Positions 1 to 7,888 of a DNA stretch of 64,000 bases are shown one piece after another. A program made the translations under genes and the position numbers. The notes beneath the pieces were generated by a model. It had not been told where the DNA came from. It did not search any database and saw nothing but the letters and a program-made list of their open reading frames with translations. How positions within the stretch are numbered: position 1 is the first letter of the stretch; the number at the start of each line of letters is the position of its first letter. Origin of the DNA: Saccharothrix saharensis. Its GTDB lineage: Bacteria; Actinomycetota; Actinomycetes; Mycobacteriales; Pseudonocardiaceae. The stretch lies in contig NZ_VFPP01000001.1 in assembly GCF_006716745.1 (NCBI RefSeq), positions 1,054,001 to 1,118,000 on the forward strand. Direction: 5' to 3'.

Positions 1-546
1 TTGTGCGCCGACCACCTGGCCGACCTGGGCCACCGGGAGGTCGCGTTCATCGGGTACGGCTCGGGGGTGTACCAGCGGCACGCCGGGTACGCCGAGCGCA
101 CCCTGGTGGGGTTCCGGGAACGCGCCGAGGAACGAGGCCTGCGCTTCGTGCACCGGCCGTGCGAGGGGACCTACGAGAGCACCGCCGGCACGCTGGCCCG
201 CATCCTCGCCGACCGGCCGGACACCACCGGGTTCGTGGTGCAGAACGAGGGCGCGATCGGCCCGCTGCTCAGCCTGCTGCGCATCAGCGGGCGGATCGTG
301 CCCGAGGACGCCTCGGTGATCGCGCTGTGCCCCGAGCTGCTCGCCGAGCAGTACGCGCCCGCGCTGACGGCGGTGACCGGCCCGGCGCAGGAGCTGGGCC
401 GGGTCGCCGTCGAGCAGGTGCTGGCGCGGATCACCGCGGCCGGGCGCGACGAGACGCCGGACGACGAACTCGTCCTGCTCCGGCCCGTCCTGACCGTTCG
501 GGAGAGCACGGGGCCGCACCGCAGCCGCACGCCCAGCCGGCCCTGA
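1..546 (+). CDS. LacI-family transcriptional regulator, C-terminal part (cut by window edge)
   Basis: This is the sugar-binding half of a LacI/GalR regulator. The reading frame is already open at base 1, so the DNA-binding domain and true start lie to the left. What is visible fits the periplasmic-binding-protein-like effector domain: the H-L-A-D-L-G-H-R-E-V-A-F-I-G stretch, the segment GTYESTAGTLARILADRPDTT in pieces, and the late segment V-P-E-D-A-S-V-I that normally precedes the domain-closing strand. The final FDD motif common in the family is replaced by CPE. The GH42 and GH43 genes follow on the same strand, so this protein is the likely local repressor of a beta-galactosidase/beta-xylosidase unit. 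Its operator was not identified. The family call is safe; the effector is unknown. Confidence 0.8.
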   Translation: MCADHLADLGHREVAFIGYGSGVYQRHAGYAERTLVGFRERAEERGLRFVHRPCEGTYESTAGTLARILADRPDTTGFVVQNEGAIGPLLSLLRISGRIVPEDASVIALCPELLAEQYAPALTAVTGPAQELGRVAVEQVLARITAAGRDETPDDELVLLRPVLTVRESTGPHRSRTPSRP

Positions 547-675
547 CCCCGTGCCGGGCGTGACGCCCACCACCCGCCAGGAGCACCGGACGCACTGCCG
601 CGAACTCGGCAACGCCCGCCGACGGCGGGACGCTGCGCGTCGAGGCGCGTGCCCGACGCCGGCCGGGTGCGGACG

Positions 676-693
676 GGCGGTCCGCATACCGCC
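676..693. promoter_or_regulatory. Weak inverted repeat upstream of the GH42 gene
   Basis: GGCGGT and ACCGCC face each other across 6 bases, about 45 bases before the GH42 start. It could be the operator of the LacI regulator encoded just upstream, but short GC-rich repeats like this arise easily by chance in this DNA. Nothing else is seen between 547 and 738. Confidence 0.2.
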
Positions 694-738
694 GTTCGCC
701 CGCGACGACGCACGACTACCGCTGCACGAGGAGCAGGC

Positions 739-2697
739 ATGACGCACGACCTGACCCGACGGCTCGGCGGGCTCGCGTTCGGCGGTGACTACAACCCCGA
801 GCAGTGGGACGAGCCGGTCTGGGCCGAGGACGACGAGCTGATGCGCCGGGCGCGGGTCAACCTGGCCACGGTCGGCGTGTTCTCGTGGGCCTTGCTGGAA
901 CCGGAGGAGGGCCGCTACGACTTCGCCTGGCTCGACGCCCACCTCGACCGGCTGCACGCGGGCGGTGTCGCGGTCGACCTGGCCACGCCGACCGCGTCCC
1001 CTCCCCCGTGGTTCACCAGGGCGCACCCGGACGCGCTGCCGGTGACCCCCGACGGTGTCCGGCTGGTGCACGGCAGCCGCGACACCTACTGCCTCGCCGC
1101 GCCCGCCTACCGCGACGCGGCCCGCCGCGTGGCCTCCGAGCTGGCCGAGCGCTACGGCGACCACCCCGCGGTCGCGCTGTGGCACGTGCACAACGAGTAC
1201 GCCACGCTCTGCTGGTGCGACCACGTCGCCGCCGCGTTCCGCACCTGGCTGCGCGAGCGGCACGGCACGCTGGACGCGCTCAACGAGGCGTGGGGCACGG
1301 CGTTCTGGAGCCAGCGCTACACCTCGTGGGACGACGTGCTGCCACCGCGCGCCACGCAGTGGCACCACAACCCCGGGCAGTCGCTCGACTTCCGCCGGTT
1401 CTCCTCCGACCTGGCGCTGGCCGCCTACCGGGAGCAGCGCGACGCGATCCGCGCCCGCAGCGACCGCCCGGTGACCACCAACCTGATGCTGCCCGGCTAC
1501 CAGAACCTCGACCTGTGGGCGTTCGGCCGGGAACTGGACTTCGTGACCATCGACCACTACCCGGACCGGCCGGGCCTCGACGCGGCGGCGGACACCGCGT
1601 TCGGCGCGGACCGCGCCCGGTCGTTCGGCGGCGGCCGGCCGTGGCTGCTCATGGAGCAGGGCGCGAACACCGTCTACGCCGAGGGCCGGGTGCTGCCGAA
1701 GGACCCGGGCGACGTCCTGCGGCACACGCTCGGCCACATCGCGCGCGGTTCCGAGGGCGCGCTGTTCTTCCAGTGGCGGCAGTCGAAGGCGGGCGCCGAG
1801 ACGTGGCACTCGGCGATGGTGCCGCACGCCGGTCCGGACAGCCGGATCTTCCGGGAGGTCGCGGAGGTCGGCGAGGCCGTCGCCCGGCTCGCGGAGGTGG
1901 CCGGGTCGACCGTGACCGCCGAGGTGGCCGTGCTGCACGACGCGGAGGCGTGGTGGGCGTCTCAGGCGGACGGCCTGCCCTCGGGCGACCTCGACTACCA
2001 CTCGATGCTGCGGCGCGCGCACCGGGCGCTGTGGGACGCGGGGGTCGTCACCGACTTCGCCCACCCGGAGCACGACCTGGGCCGGTACCGGCTCGTCCTG
2101 GCCCCCGCCCTGCTCCTGCTGTCCGACGCCGGGGCGGCGAACCTGCGGCGTTACGTCGCCGAGGGCGGCACGCTGCTCGTCCAGCACTTCAGCGGCGTGG
2201 TCGACGACCGCCCGCACGCCCGCCTCGGCGGCTACCCGGCCCGGCCGCTGCGCGAAGCCCTCGGCATCCGGGTCGAGGAACCGCGGCCGTTGCCGCGGGA
2301 CGAGCGGATCACGCTGTCCGACGGCGCGCACGGCGCGGTGTGGAGCGAGTACCTGCACCTGGAAGGTGCCGAGGCGGTCGCCGCCTACACCCGAGGGATG
2401 CTCGCCGGGCGGCCGGCGCTCACCCGCCACGCCTTCGGTGCCGGCCACGGCTGGTACCTCTCCACCGTCCTGGACGCGCCCGACTACGGCGCGCTGGTGG
2501 ACCGCCTGCTGCGGGAGGCCGGGGTGGTGCGGGAGTGGCCGCCCGGTGTGGAGGCCGTCACCCGCGGCAGGTGGTGCTTCCTGCTCAACCACGGCGACGA
2601 CGCCGTGCCGCTGCCCCGCGCCGACCACGACCTGCTCACCGGCGGGCCGCTGACCGAGCTGCCACCGCGCGGCTGCGCCGTCCTCCGAACGCCCTGA
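739..2697 (+). CDS. GH42 beta-galactosidase
   Basis: A 652-residue cytoplasmic-type GH42 enzyme that should release terminal beta-galactose (or alpha-L-arabinopyranose) from imported oligosaccharides. The N-terminus GGDYNPEQW is typical of the family. The acid/base is Glu153 in HVHNEYA and the nucleophile is Glu306 in LLMEQGANTVY, both as expected for a TIM-barrel clan GH-A enzyme; a trimerisation-type domain and a C-terminal beta domain follow. No signal peptide is seen. The ATG at 739 is chosen because GAGGAG sits 5 bases upstream; the frame stays open further upstream to 649 but without a comparable site. It lies 192 bases after the LacI gene and 80 bases before GH43 on the same strand, so a shared transcript is plausible. 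Length is normal for the family. Confidence 0.92.
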   Translation: MTHDLTRRLGGLAFGGDYNPEQWDEPVWAEDDELMRRARVNLATVGVFSWALLEPEEGRYDFAWLDAHLDRLHAGGVAVDLATPTASPPPWFTRAHPDALPVTPDGVRLVHGSRDTYCLAAPAYRDAARRVASELAERYGDHPAVALWHVHNEYATLCWCDHVAAAFRTWLRERHGTLDALNEAWGTAFWSQRYTSWDDVLPPRATQWHHNPGQSLDFRRFSSDLALAAYREQRDAIRARSDRPVTTNLMLPGYQNLDLWAFGRELDFVTIDHYPDRPGLDAAADTAFGADRARSFGGGRPWLLMEQGANTVYAEGRVLPKDPGDVLRHTLGHIARGSEGALFFQWRQSKAGAETWHSAMVPHAGPDSRIFREVAEVGEAVARLAEVAGSTVTAEVAVLHDAEAWWASQADGLPSGDLDYHSMLRRAHRALWDAGVVTDFAHPEHDLGRYRLVLAPALLLLSDAGAANLRRYVAEGGTLLVQHFSGVVDDRPHARLGGYPARPLREALGIRVEEPRPLPRDERITLSDGAHGAVWSEYLHLEGAEAVAAYTRGMLAGRPALTRHAFGAGHGWYLSTVLDAPDYGALVDRLLREAGVVREWPPGVEAVTRGRWCFLLNHGDDAVPLPRADHDLLTGGPLTELPPRGCAVLRTP

Positions 2698-2777
2698 CCC
2701 GACCCCGCCGACCACACCGTGCGCCGTGCCGCACCGGTGCGCCGGCGCGCGCCCCGACCACGGAAAGGCCTGATGGC

Positions 2778-4277
2778 ATGTCCCCCGAACGCGGCGCGTT
2801 CACCAACCCCGTGCTCCCCGGCTTCCACCCCGACCCGAGCGTGTGCCGGGTCGGCGAGGACTACTACCTGGTGTGCTCCAGCTTCGAGTACTTCCCCGGC
2901 GTGCCGCTCTTCCACAGCCGCGACCTGGTGCGCTGGACGCAGCTCGGCAACGTGCTGGACCGGCCCGACCAGCTGCGCCTCCCGCTCGACACGCCGTCGT
3001 CCGCGGGCGTGTACGCGCCGACCCTGCGCCACCACGACGGCCGGTTCTGGCTCGTCACCACGAACGTGAGCGGAGGTGGCAACCTCCTCGTCACCGCCAC
3101 CGACCCGGCCGGGCCGTGGTCGGACCCGGTCCTGCTGCCCGACCTGCCCGGCATCGACCCGGACCTCGCGTGGGACGACGACGGCACCTGCTGGTGCACT
3201 GTCGCGGGGGTGTCCCAGGTCCGGATCGACCCGCGCACCGGACAGGTGCTCGACGCGCCGCGGCGGATCTGGTCGGGAGCGCCCGGCGTGAAGGCGCCGG
3301 AAGCGCCGCACCTGTACCGGATCGGCGAGTACTGGTACCTGGTCATCGCCGAGGGCGGCACCGAGCGCGGCCACGGCGTGTCCATCGCCCGCGGCCGAAC
3401 GCCCTCGGGGCCGTTCGAGCCGTGCCCGACCAACCCGGTGCTCACCCACCGCGGCACCGACCACCCCATCCAGAACACCGGGCACGGCGACCTCGTGCAG
3501 GGACCGGACGGCTCGTGGTGGCTGGTGCTGCTCGGGGTCCGGCCGGGCGGCGGGACACCCGGCTGGCACGTGCTGGGCCGCGAGACCTTCCTCGCGCCCG
3601 TGACCTGGGTGGACGACTGGCCGGTGGTCGGTCCGCTGGAGCTCGCCGCGAGCGTGCCCTGGCCCGTGGCGCCGGAGCCGACCGCGGCGTACCGCGACGA
3701 CTTCGACCTGCCCGCGCTCGGGCCGGCCTGGATCTCGTTGCGGGACCGCCGGGAACGGCACTGCACGACGGCCGAGCGCGCCGGGTGGTTGACCCTCCGG
3801 GCACGCGGGGCGTCTTTGGACGATCGCGACGTCGTGTTCACCGGCCGACGCCAGCAGCACCCGTCGTGCCGGGTGAGCGCGTTGGTGGACGCCACGACCG
3901 GCACGGGCGGTCTGGCCGTGCGGCTGGACGAGGAGCACCACTACGAGATCGAGGCGAGCGCCGACGAGGTGCGGGTGGTCGCCCGCGTCGGCTCGCTGAA
4001 GACCGCGGTCGCGTCCCGGGCGGTGGCGGGCGGGCCGGTGGTGCTGGGCGTGGACGTGCGGGAGGAGGAGAACCTCCGGGACGCCCGCACCGGCCCCGAC
4101 ACCGTTTCTTTCGGCATCGGCGAGCCGGACGGGACGTTCACCACCTTGGCCACCCTCGACGGCCGCTACCTCTCCACCGAGGTGGCGGGTGGCTTCACCG
4201 GCCGGGTCATCGGCCTGTACGCCGGCGCGGGCACCGTCCACTTCGACTGGTTCGCCCACGAGCGGATCGACGACTGA
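2778..4277 (+). CDS. GH43 beta-xylosidase / alpha-L-arabinofuranosidase
   Basis: A 499-residue GH43 enzyme of the two-domain beta-xylosidase type: a five-bladed propeller followed by a C-terminal beta-sandwich (the family's C2 domain). No signal peptide is visible, so it should act inside the cell on imported xylo-oligosaccharides. Candidate catalytic residues match the family: base Asp19 in GFHPDPS, pKa-modulating Asp127 in GIDPDLAWD, acid Glu175 in KAPEAPHLYR, plus His236 in NTGHGDLV. The ATG at 2778 follows GGAAAGG at normal spacing. It has two paralogues here, at 57098-58642 (also intact) and 18638-20116 (changed at the active site). Xylosidase versus arabinosidase cannot be settled from sequence. 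Confidence 0.9.
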   Translation: MSPERGAFTNPVLPGFHPDPSVCRVGEDYYLVCSSFEYFPGVPLFHSRDLVRWTQLGNVLDRPDQLRLPLDTPSSAGVYAPTLRHHDGRFWLVTTNVSGGGNLLVTATDPAGPWSDPVLLPDLPGIDPDLAWDDDGTCWCTVAGVSQVRIDPRTGQVLDAPRRIWSGAPGVKAPEAPHLYRIGEYWYLVIAEGGTERGHGVSIARGRTPSGPFEPCPTNPVLTHRGTDHPIQNTGHGDLVQGPDGSWWLVLLGVRPGGGTPGWHVLGRETFLAPVTWVDDWPVVGPLELAASVPWPVAPEPTAAYRDDFDLPALGPAWISLRDRRERHCTTAERAGWLTLRARGASLDDRDVVFTGRRQQHPSCRVSALVDATTGTGGLAVRLDEEHHYEIEASADEVRVVARVGSLKTAVASRAVAGGPVVLGVDVREEENLRDARTGPDTVSFGIGEPDGTFTTLATLDGRYLSTEVAGGFTGRVIGLYAGAGTVHFDWFAHERIDD

Positions 4278-4428
4278 CGATTGACGACTGGCTACTGACC
4301 ACGGCGGTGGCCGCGGCCCCGACCCGGTCGTACGACTGGCCTGGCCGCACACCACGAGGTCTCTCCGCCGAGCCCGACCCACCGGGGCCCGACCCGCCTG
4401 TCGCCTGACCCGCCGGCTACCGACCCGA

Positions 4429-4462
4429 TGCCCGAGCCGACCGGGTGCCCGAGCCGACCGGG
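4429..4462. repeat. 17-bp direct tandem repeat, two copies
   Basis: The 17-base unit TGCCCGAGCCGACCGGG occurs twice head to tail (4429-4445 and 4446-4462) in the gap between the convergent GH43 and GH127 genes. The second copy runs into the terminator stem. The rest of 4278-4500 shows no gene. Confidence 0.8.
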
Positions 4463-4493
4463 CAGGCCGCGCCGTTGCGCGCCCTGCCCGGTC
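4456..4493. terminator. Hairpin between convergent GH43 and GH127 genes
   Basis: An 11-bp perfect stem (GACCGGGCAGG / CCTGCCCGGTC) with a 16-base loop, ending 7 bases from the GH127 stop codon. It has no T-run, as is usual in actinomycetes. Its position between two converging genes suits a bidirectional terminator. Confidence 0.6.
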
Positions 4494-4500
4494 GCGGCGG

Positions 4501-7230
4501 TCAGACGAAGCGCCAGAGGTGGTCGTTGGTGCCGTTGTCGTCCCAGATGACGATCTGCGCGCCCCGCGCGGTGGAGGCGCCGGTGACGCCGAGGACCCGT
4601 CCGCCGTTGCCGCACTGGATGCGGAAGTAGCCCCCTGAGCCGTAGCGCAGCCGCCACTTGTGGTCCGTCGTGCCGTTGTCCGCCCATTGCAGCACCCGGG
4701 CGCCGTTGGCGTTGGCCGCGTTCTCCACGCCCAACACCTTGCCGCTGTGCGAGTTGCGCAGCCGGAAGTACCCGTCCGGGTCCACGACGGCGGTCCACAG
4801 GTGGTCGGCGGTGCCGTTGTCGTCCCACTGCACGGCCAGGCCGCCGTCGGCGGTCGACATGTTCTGCACGCCCAGCACCAGGCCGCTGGCCAGGTTCTGC
4901 ACGCGGCGGGCGCCGGAGGGCACGAACCGCCAGCGGTTGTCCGCGGTGCCGTTGTCCGGGTCCTGCACGGCTTGCCCGCCGGCGGCGGTGGAGCCGTTGA
5001 GGATGCCCAGCAGCTTGCCGCTGTTGCCGTTGCGCAGCTTGTGGGTGCCGTCGCCGTTGTCCAGGACCGTCCACTTGTGGTCCGCCGTGCCGGTGTTGCT
5101 CCACTGCAGGACGCGGGCGTTGTCCGCGGTGGACATGCCCTCCACGCCGAGCACCTTGCCGCTGTTGAGGTTGCGCAGCCGCACCGCGCTGCCGTCGGGC
5201 ACGAGCTCCCAGTTGTGGTCGGCGCTGCCCGTGTCGTTCCACTGCACGGCCAGGCCGCCGTCGGCGGTCGACATGTCCTGCACACCCAGCACCAGGCCGC
5301 TGCCCGCGTTGACCAGCCGGTAGCCGGCCGCCGTGCCGCCACCGCCGCCGCTCGTGCTCCAGTAGACGGTGTAGTTGAAGCCGTGGGCGTCGTAGAACGG
5401 GCCGAGGTTGACCGTCGCGCCGTCGGCTCGCGCGGTGAACGCCAGGCCGGAGGTGCGGGTGATCGAGGTGGTGTCCAGCACCGGGAGCCTGCTCAGCGCG
5501 GTGTTGCCGTAGTTGCCCGACAGCACGACCGGCCCGTAGGTGATGGCGGCGACGGCGGGGTTGTCGTTGGCCGGCTGGAGCGTGACGCGCATGGGCAGGC
5601 GGACGGTGACCGTGTCGCCGGAGGTCCAGGTCCGGGTCAGGGAGGCGTAGGTGCCGGGGGTGGTGGTGATGGCCTGTGCCGTGCCGTTGACGCTGACGGT
5701 CGCGCCGGTGGTCCAGGCGGGGATGCGCAGGCGCATCGTCCACGACCCACCCACGCTGCCGGTCACGGTGAGGGTGGTGGTGTCGGAGGCGGGGTAGGTC
5801 GTGGTCTGGGTGACCGTGATCCCGCGCTGCGCCCAGGTCAGCACCGAGGGCGTGTAGAGGTTCACGGTGAGCGTGGTGCCGTTGTGGAAGTAGATCGAGT
5901 TCGCCAGGGAGGTGTTGACCTCCAGGGCGGTGCCCTGGCAGCACCAGAACGTGGTGTAGTCGGTGCTCCAGTTCCCGCCGCCCCACGCCGGTCCGGTGTT
6001 GCCGCGGCGGTGACCGGGGTTGAGGCCGGTGAAGTAGCAGATGTGGCCGTGCGGGTCGGCGGTGTTCTGCTGGCCCAGGAGGTGGTTGAGCAGGGCGCGC
6101 TCGTAGAAGTCGAAGTAGGGGGCGTTGTCCGGGTTGAGCAGCCACAGCTCACGGGTCAGCTTGAGCATGTTGTAGGTGTTGCACGCCTCGGCCGTGTCGG
6201 TGTTGAGGTAGGCGGCGATGGCGTTGGGGGCGCGGAAGTGCTCGGCCTGGCTGTTGCCGCCGATGGCGTAGGTGTGCGCGCCCACGGTGATGTTCCAGGC
6301 GTTGGACGCGATGTCGCGGTACCGGGTCGTGCCGGTCGCCTTGTACTCGCGCGCCGCGCCGATCCACTTGGGCACCTGGGTGTTGGCGTGCAACCCGCTG
6401 AGCCGGTCCTGGTTGGCCGCCAGGGGGTCGAACACGGCCGCGTGGTCGAACCGCTGCGCGGTGGCCAGCCAGCGGGCGTCACCGGTCTGCTGGTAGAGGT
6501 CGGTCAGCACGGCGTTCATCCCGCCGAACTCCGTGCCCAGCACCCGCTGCATCTGGCTGTAGGACAACCGTGCCGTGCGCCAGTCCACCCACCCCGCCAA
6601 CCGCAGCAGCACGTCGCGGGCCTGCGTGCTGCCGACGTGCCGCCACACGTCCAACAACCCGGCCAGGGTCTTGTGCAGCGCGTAGTACGACACAGCCTTC
6701 GGCGAGCCCGCCTCCATCGCGTCGAAGTCCGACTCCGGGAACCCCGACAGGTAGCCGGTGTTGAACCCGGCTGCCGCGTTGTTGGCCTGGCACTTGGCGA
6801 GCTCGGCCACCATGTGATTGGCCCGGTCCCGGCACGTGGTGTCGCCCAGCACCGCCCACGCCTGCGCCCACGCGCTGAGGAAGTGCCCTTGACTGTGCGT
6901 GCGGAACGGGAAGTTCGGCGCCTCCCACCCACCCAACGCCGCCGCACCCTGCGTCGACAACCGGTGGTTCGCCCGGAAGTTGTAGAGCAACCGGTTGACA
7001 TCGACGAACTTCAGGTACGTCAACGTCCGGCTCTGGTTCTCCATCCACCGGCCCGGGCTCAGGCGCACCTCGCCGAGGTCGAACGCGTAGGCCGCCGCAC
7101 CGACGTCACCGCGGGCGGGTGGAACCGACGCCGCGAGCGCGGACCCGGGGGCCAGGGTGGGCATGGCCGTCGCGACGGCCGCGACGCCGACGGCTTGCAG
7201 CAGCGTGCGGCGGTTGAGAGGTGACGACAT
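4501..7230 (-). CDS. Exported GH127-type beta-L-arabinofuranosidase with two ricin-type trefoils
   Basis: A 909-residue DUF1680 enzyme (GH127/GH146 group), expected to cleave beta-L-arabinofuranosides from plant glycans. A Tat-like signal starts the protein (NRRTLLQAVG, then a hydrophobic stretch to about residue 34). In the characterised family member HypBA1 the acid/base is a Glu, the nucleophile a Cys, and Glu plus three Cys hold zinc. The equivalents here are Glu330 (QAEHF), Glu348 and Cys350 (EACNTYNML), and Cys430-Cys431 (FWCCQG). Residues about 635-909 are six trefoil repeats, that is two RICIN domains in tandem. The ATG at 7230 is preceded by AGGAGA; the frame stays open to 7560, but the Tat signal and ribosome site favour 7230. 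A gap of about 360 bases separates the start from the nearest operator. Confidence 0.88.
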   Translation of the reverse strand: MSSPLNRRTLLQAVGVAAVATAMPTLAPGSALAASVPPARGDVGAAAYAFDLGEVRLSPGRWMENQSRTLTYLKFVDVNRLLYNFRANHRLSTQGAAALGGWEAPNFPFRTHSQGHFLSAWAQAWAVLGDTTCRDRANHMVAELAKCQANNAAAGFNTGYLSGFPESDFDAMEAGSPKAVSYYALHKTLAGLLDVWRHVGSTQARDVLLRLAGWVDWRTARLSYSQMQRVLGTEFGGMNAVLTDLYQQTGDARWLATAQRFDHAAVFDPLAANQDRLSGLHANTQVPKWIGAAREYKATGTTRYRDIASNAWNITVGAHTYAIGGNSQAEHFRAPNAIAAYLNTDTAEACNTYNMLKLTRELWLLNPDNAPYFDFYERALLNHLLGQQNTADPHGHICYFTGLNPGHRRGNTGPAWGGGNWSTDYTTFWCCQGTALEVNTSLANSIYFHNGTTLTVNLYTPSVLTWAQRGITVTQTTTYPASDTTTLTVTGSVGGSWTMRLRIPAWTTGATVSVNGTAQAITTTPGTYASLTRTWTSGDTVTVRLPMRVTLQPANDNPAVAAITYGPVVLSGNYGNTALSRLPVLDTTSITRTSGLAFTARADGATVNLGPFYDAHGFNYTVYWSTSGGGGGTAAGYRLVNAGSGLVLGVQDMSTADGGLAVQWNDTGSADHNWELVPDGSAVRLRNLNSGKVLGVEGMSTADNARVLQWSNTGTADHKWTVLDNGDGTHKLRNGNSGKLLGILNGSTAAGGQAVQDPDNGTADNRWRFVPSGARRVQNLASGLVLGVQNMSTADGGLAVQWDDNGTADHLWTAVVDPDGYFRLRNSHSGKVLGVENAANANGARVLQWADNGTTDHKWRLRYGSGGYFRIQCGNGGRVLGVTGASTARGAQIVIWDDNGTNDHLWRFV
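4825..5276 (-). repeat. Internal repeat within the GH127 ricin region
   Basis: A 38-base stretch occurs identically at 4825-4862 and 5239-5276, both inside the ricin-coding part of the GH127 gene. It encodes the same trefoil segment (TADGGLAVQW) in each of the two RICIN domains, so the second domain probably arose by duplication of the first. Confidence 0.85.
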
Positions 7231-7587
7231 GGGGGTCTCCTGGGGATCGGGTGACGGTCGGGTGCCGCGTGGCCGCCGCGCGTTCACGCCGCCGCGCACA
7301 GCGGTGCGACCGGCGGGACCGGTCGTGAGGCGGGATGGGGGCGGACGACGGCTCGCCGCGAGGGAGCTGGGGGGGCGTGCGGAGTCAGGGCGTTCGCGGG
7401 CGAGGACTGCACCGCGGCGACGATGCCCAGCGTGGTGGGACAGGAGCGGTAGGCCGTGCTCGTCGCATCGAAGTCCCCATCGTCGTCGTTGACGGGCGGT
7501 CGTACCGGCGGACGCGTGACCGACTCGGACCTGGCGGCCCGTCTGGACAGTAGCCGGCACCGGAACAGGGCGTCAACGGCTCCGAGG

Positions 7588-7614
7588 GCTAAAAATGTTC
7601 ACGCTCACTTTAGC
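7588..7614. promoter_or_regulatory. 12-mer operator with GCTAAA/TTTAGC flanks
   Basis: The core GTTCACGCTCAC (7597-7608) is framed by GCTAAA three bases to its left and TTTAGC directly at its right edge, an inverted repeat over 27 bases. The same layout recurs at 18457-18483 and 63501-63529. It is a probable LacI-family operator, 281 bases before the GH9 start and 367 before the GH127 start. Confidence 0.7.
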
Positions 7615-7672
7615 CGTGCGACTGGCTGTCACAGTTCAGGAGTTTGGAAGACGCGCTCAGCGACGACTCTGT

Positions 7673-7684
7673 GTGAGCGTGAAC
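7673..7684. promoter_or_regulatory. 12-mer operator, second copy
   Basis: GTGAGCGTGAAC is the exact reverse complement of the core at 7597-7608 and lies 76 bases away. Exact recurrence in inverted orientation in one gene-free region supports a real site, possibly used with the first for looping. Confidence 0.65.
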
Positions 7685-7802
7685 ATCGCCGGGCGGCCCG
7701 ATGAGCACCGTGGCCACCCGAGAAGGAAAATTTCTCTCTTAGCCACGAACGTTGACCGAATCACTCCCGGTACGCCACGATCCGACCTTGAAAGCACTCC
7801 TC

Positions 7803-7816
7803 TGGGAGCGCTCCCG
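7803..7816. promoter_or_regulatory. CebR-type operator before the GH9 cellulase
   Basis: TGGGAGCGCTCCCG matches the known CebR box of streptomycetes (TGGGAGCGCTCCCA) at all but the last base. It lies 72 bases upstream of the GH9 start. CebR is the cellobiose-responsive LacI repressor of cellulase genes; no CebR gene is recognised in this window. Confidence 0.8.
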
Positions 7817-7888
7817 GTCCGCAACACTGTCGTTCTGGATCGAGAATGTTTCGGCCAGGCGGCGGCGTGATCCAAGGAGGATCTGTCC

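Larger units (their letters stand above)
7231..7888. promoter_or_regulatory. Divergent promoter region between GH127 and GH9
   Basis: A 658-base gap between divergently transcribed exported enzymes. No convincing gene is seen. It holds two 12-mer operators (7597-7608 and 7673-7684) and a CebR-type box (7803-7816), listed separately. The 360 bases from 7231 to about 7590 show no recognisable signal apart from the GH127 ribosome site. Confidence 0.7.

Noticed and set aside
676-693. GGCGGT/ACCGCC repeat as a firm LacI operator
   Set aside because: Six-base GC arms with a 6-base gap are expected by chance here, and no second copy was found. It is kept only as a weak feature.
2484-5342. Very long opposite-strand open frame of 952 codons
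   Set aside because: It covers secure GH42, GH43 and GH127 genes and is a shadow frame of GC-rich coding DNA.
7231-7560. Upstream extension of the GH127 reading frame to 7560
   Set aside because: The frame is open only because of GC bias. The Tat signal and AGGAGA site mark the start at 7230, and the extra residues look like random Arg/Pro-rich sequence.
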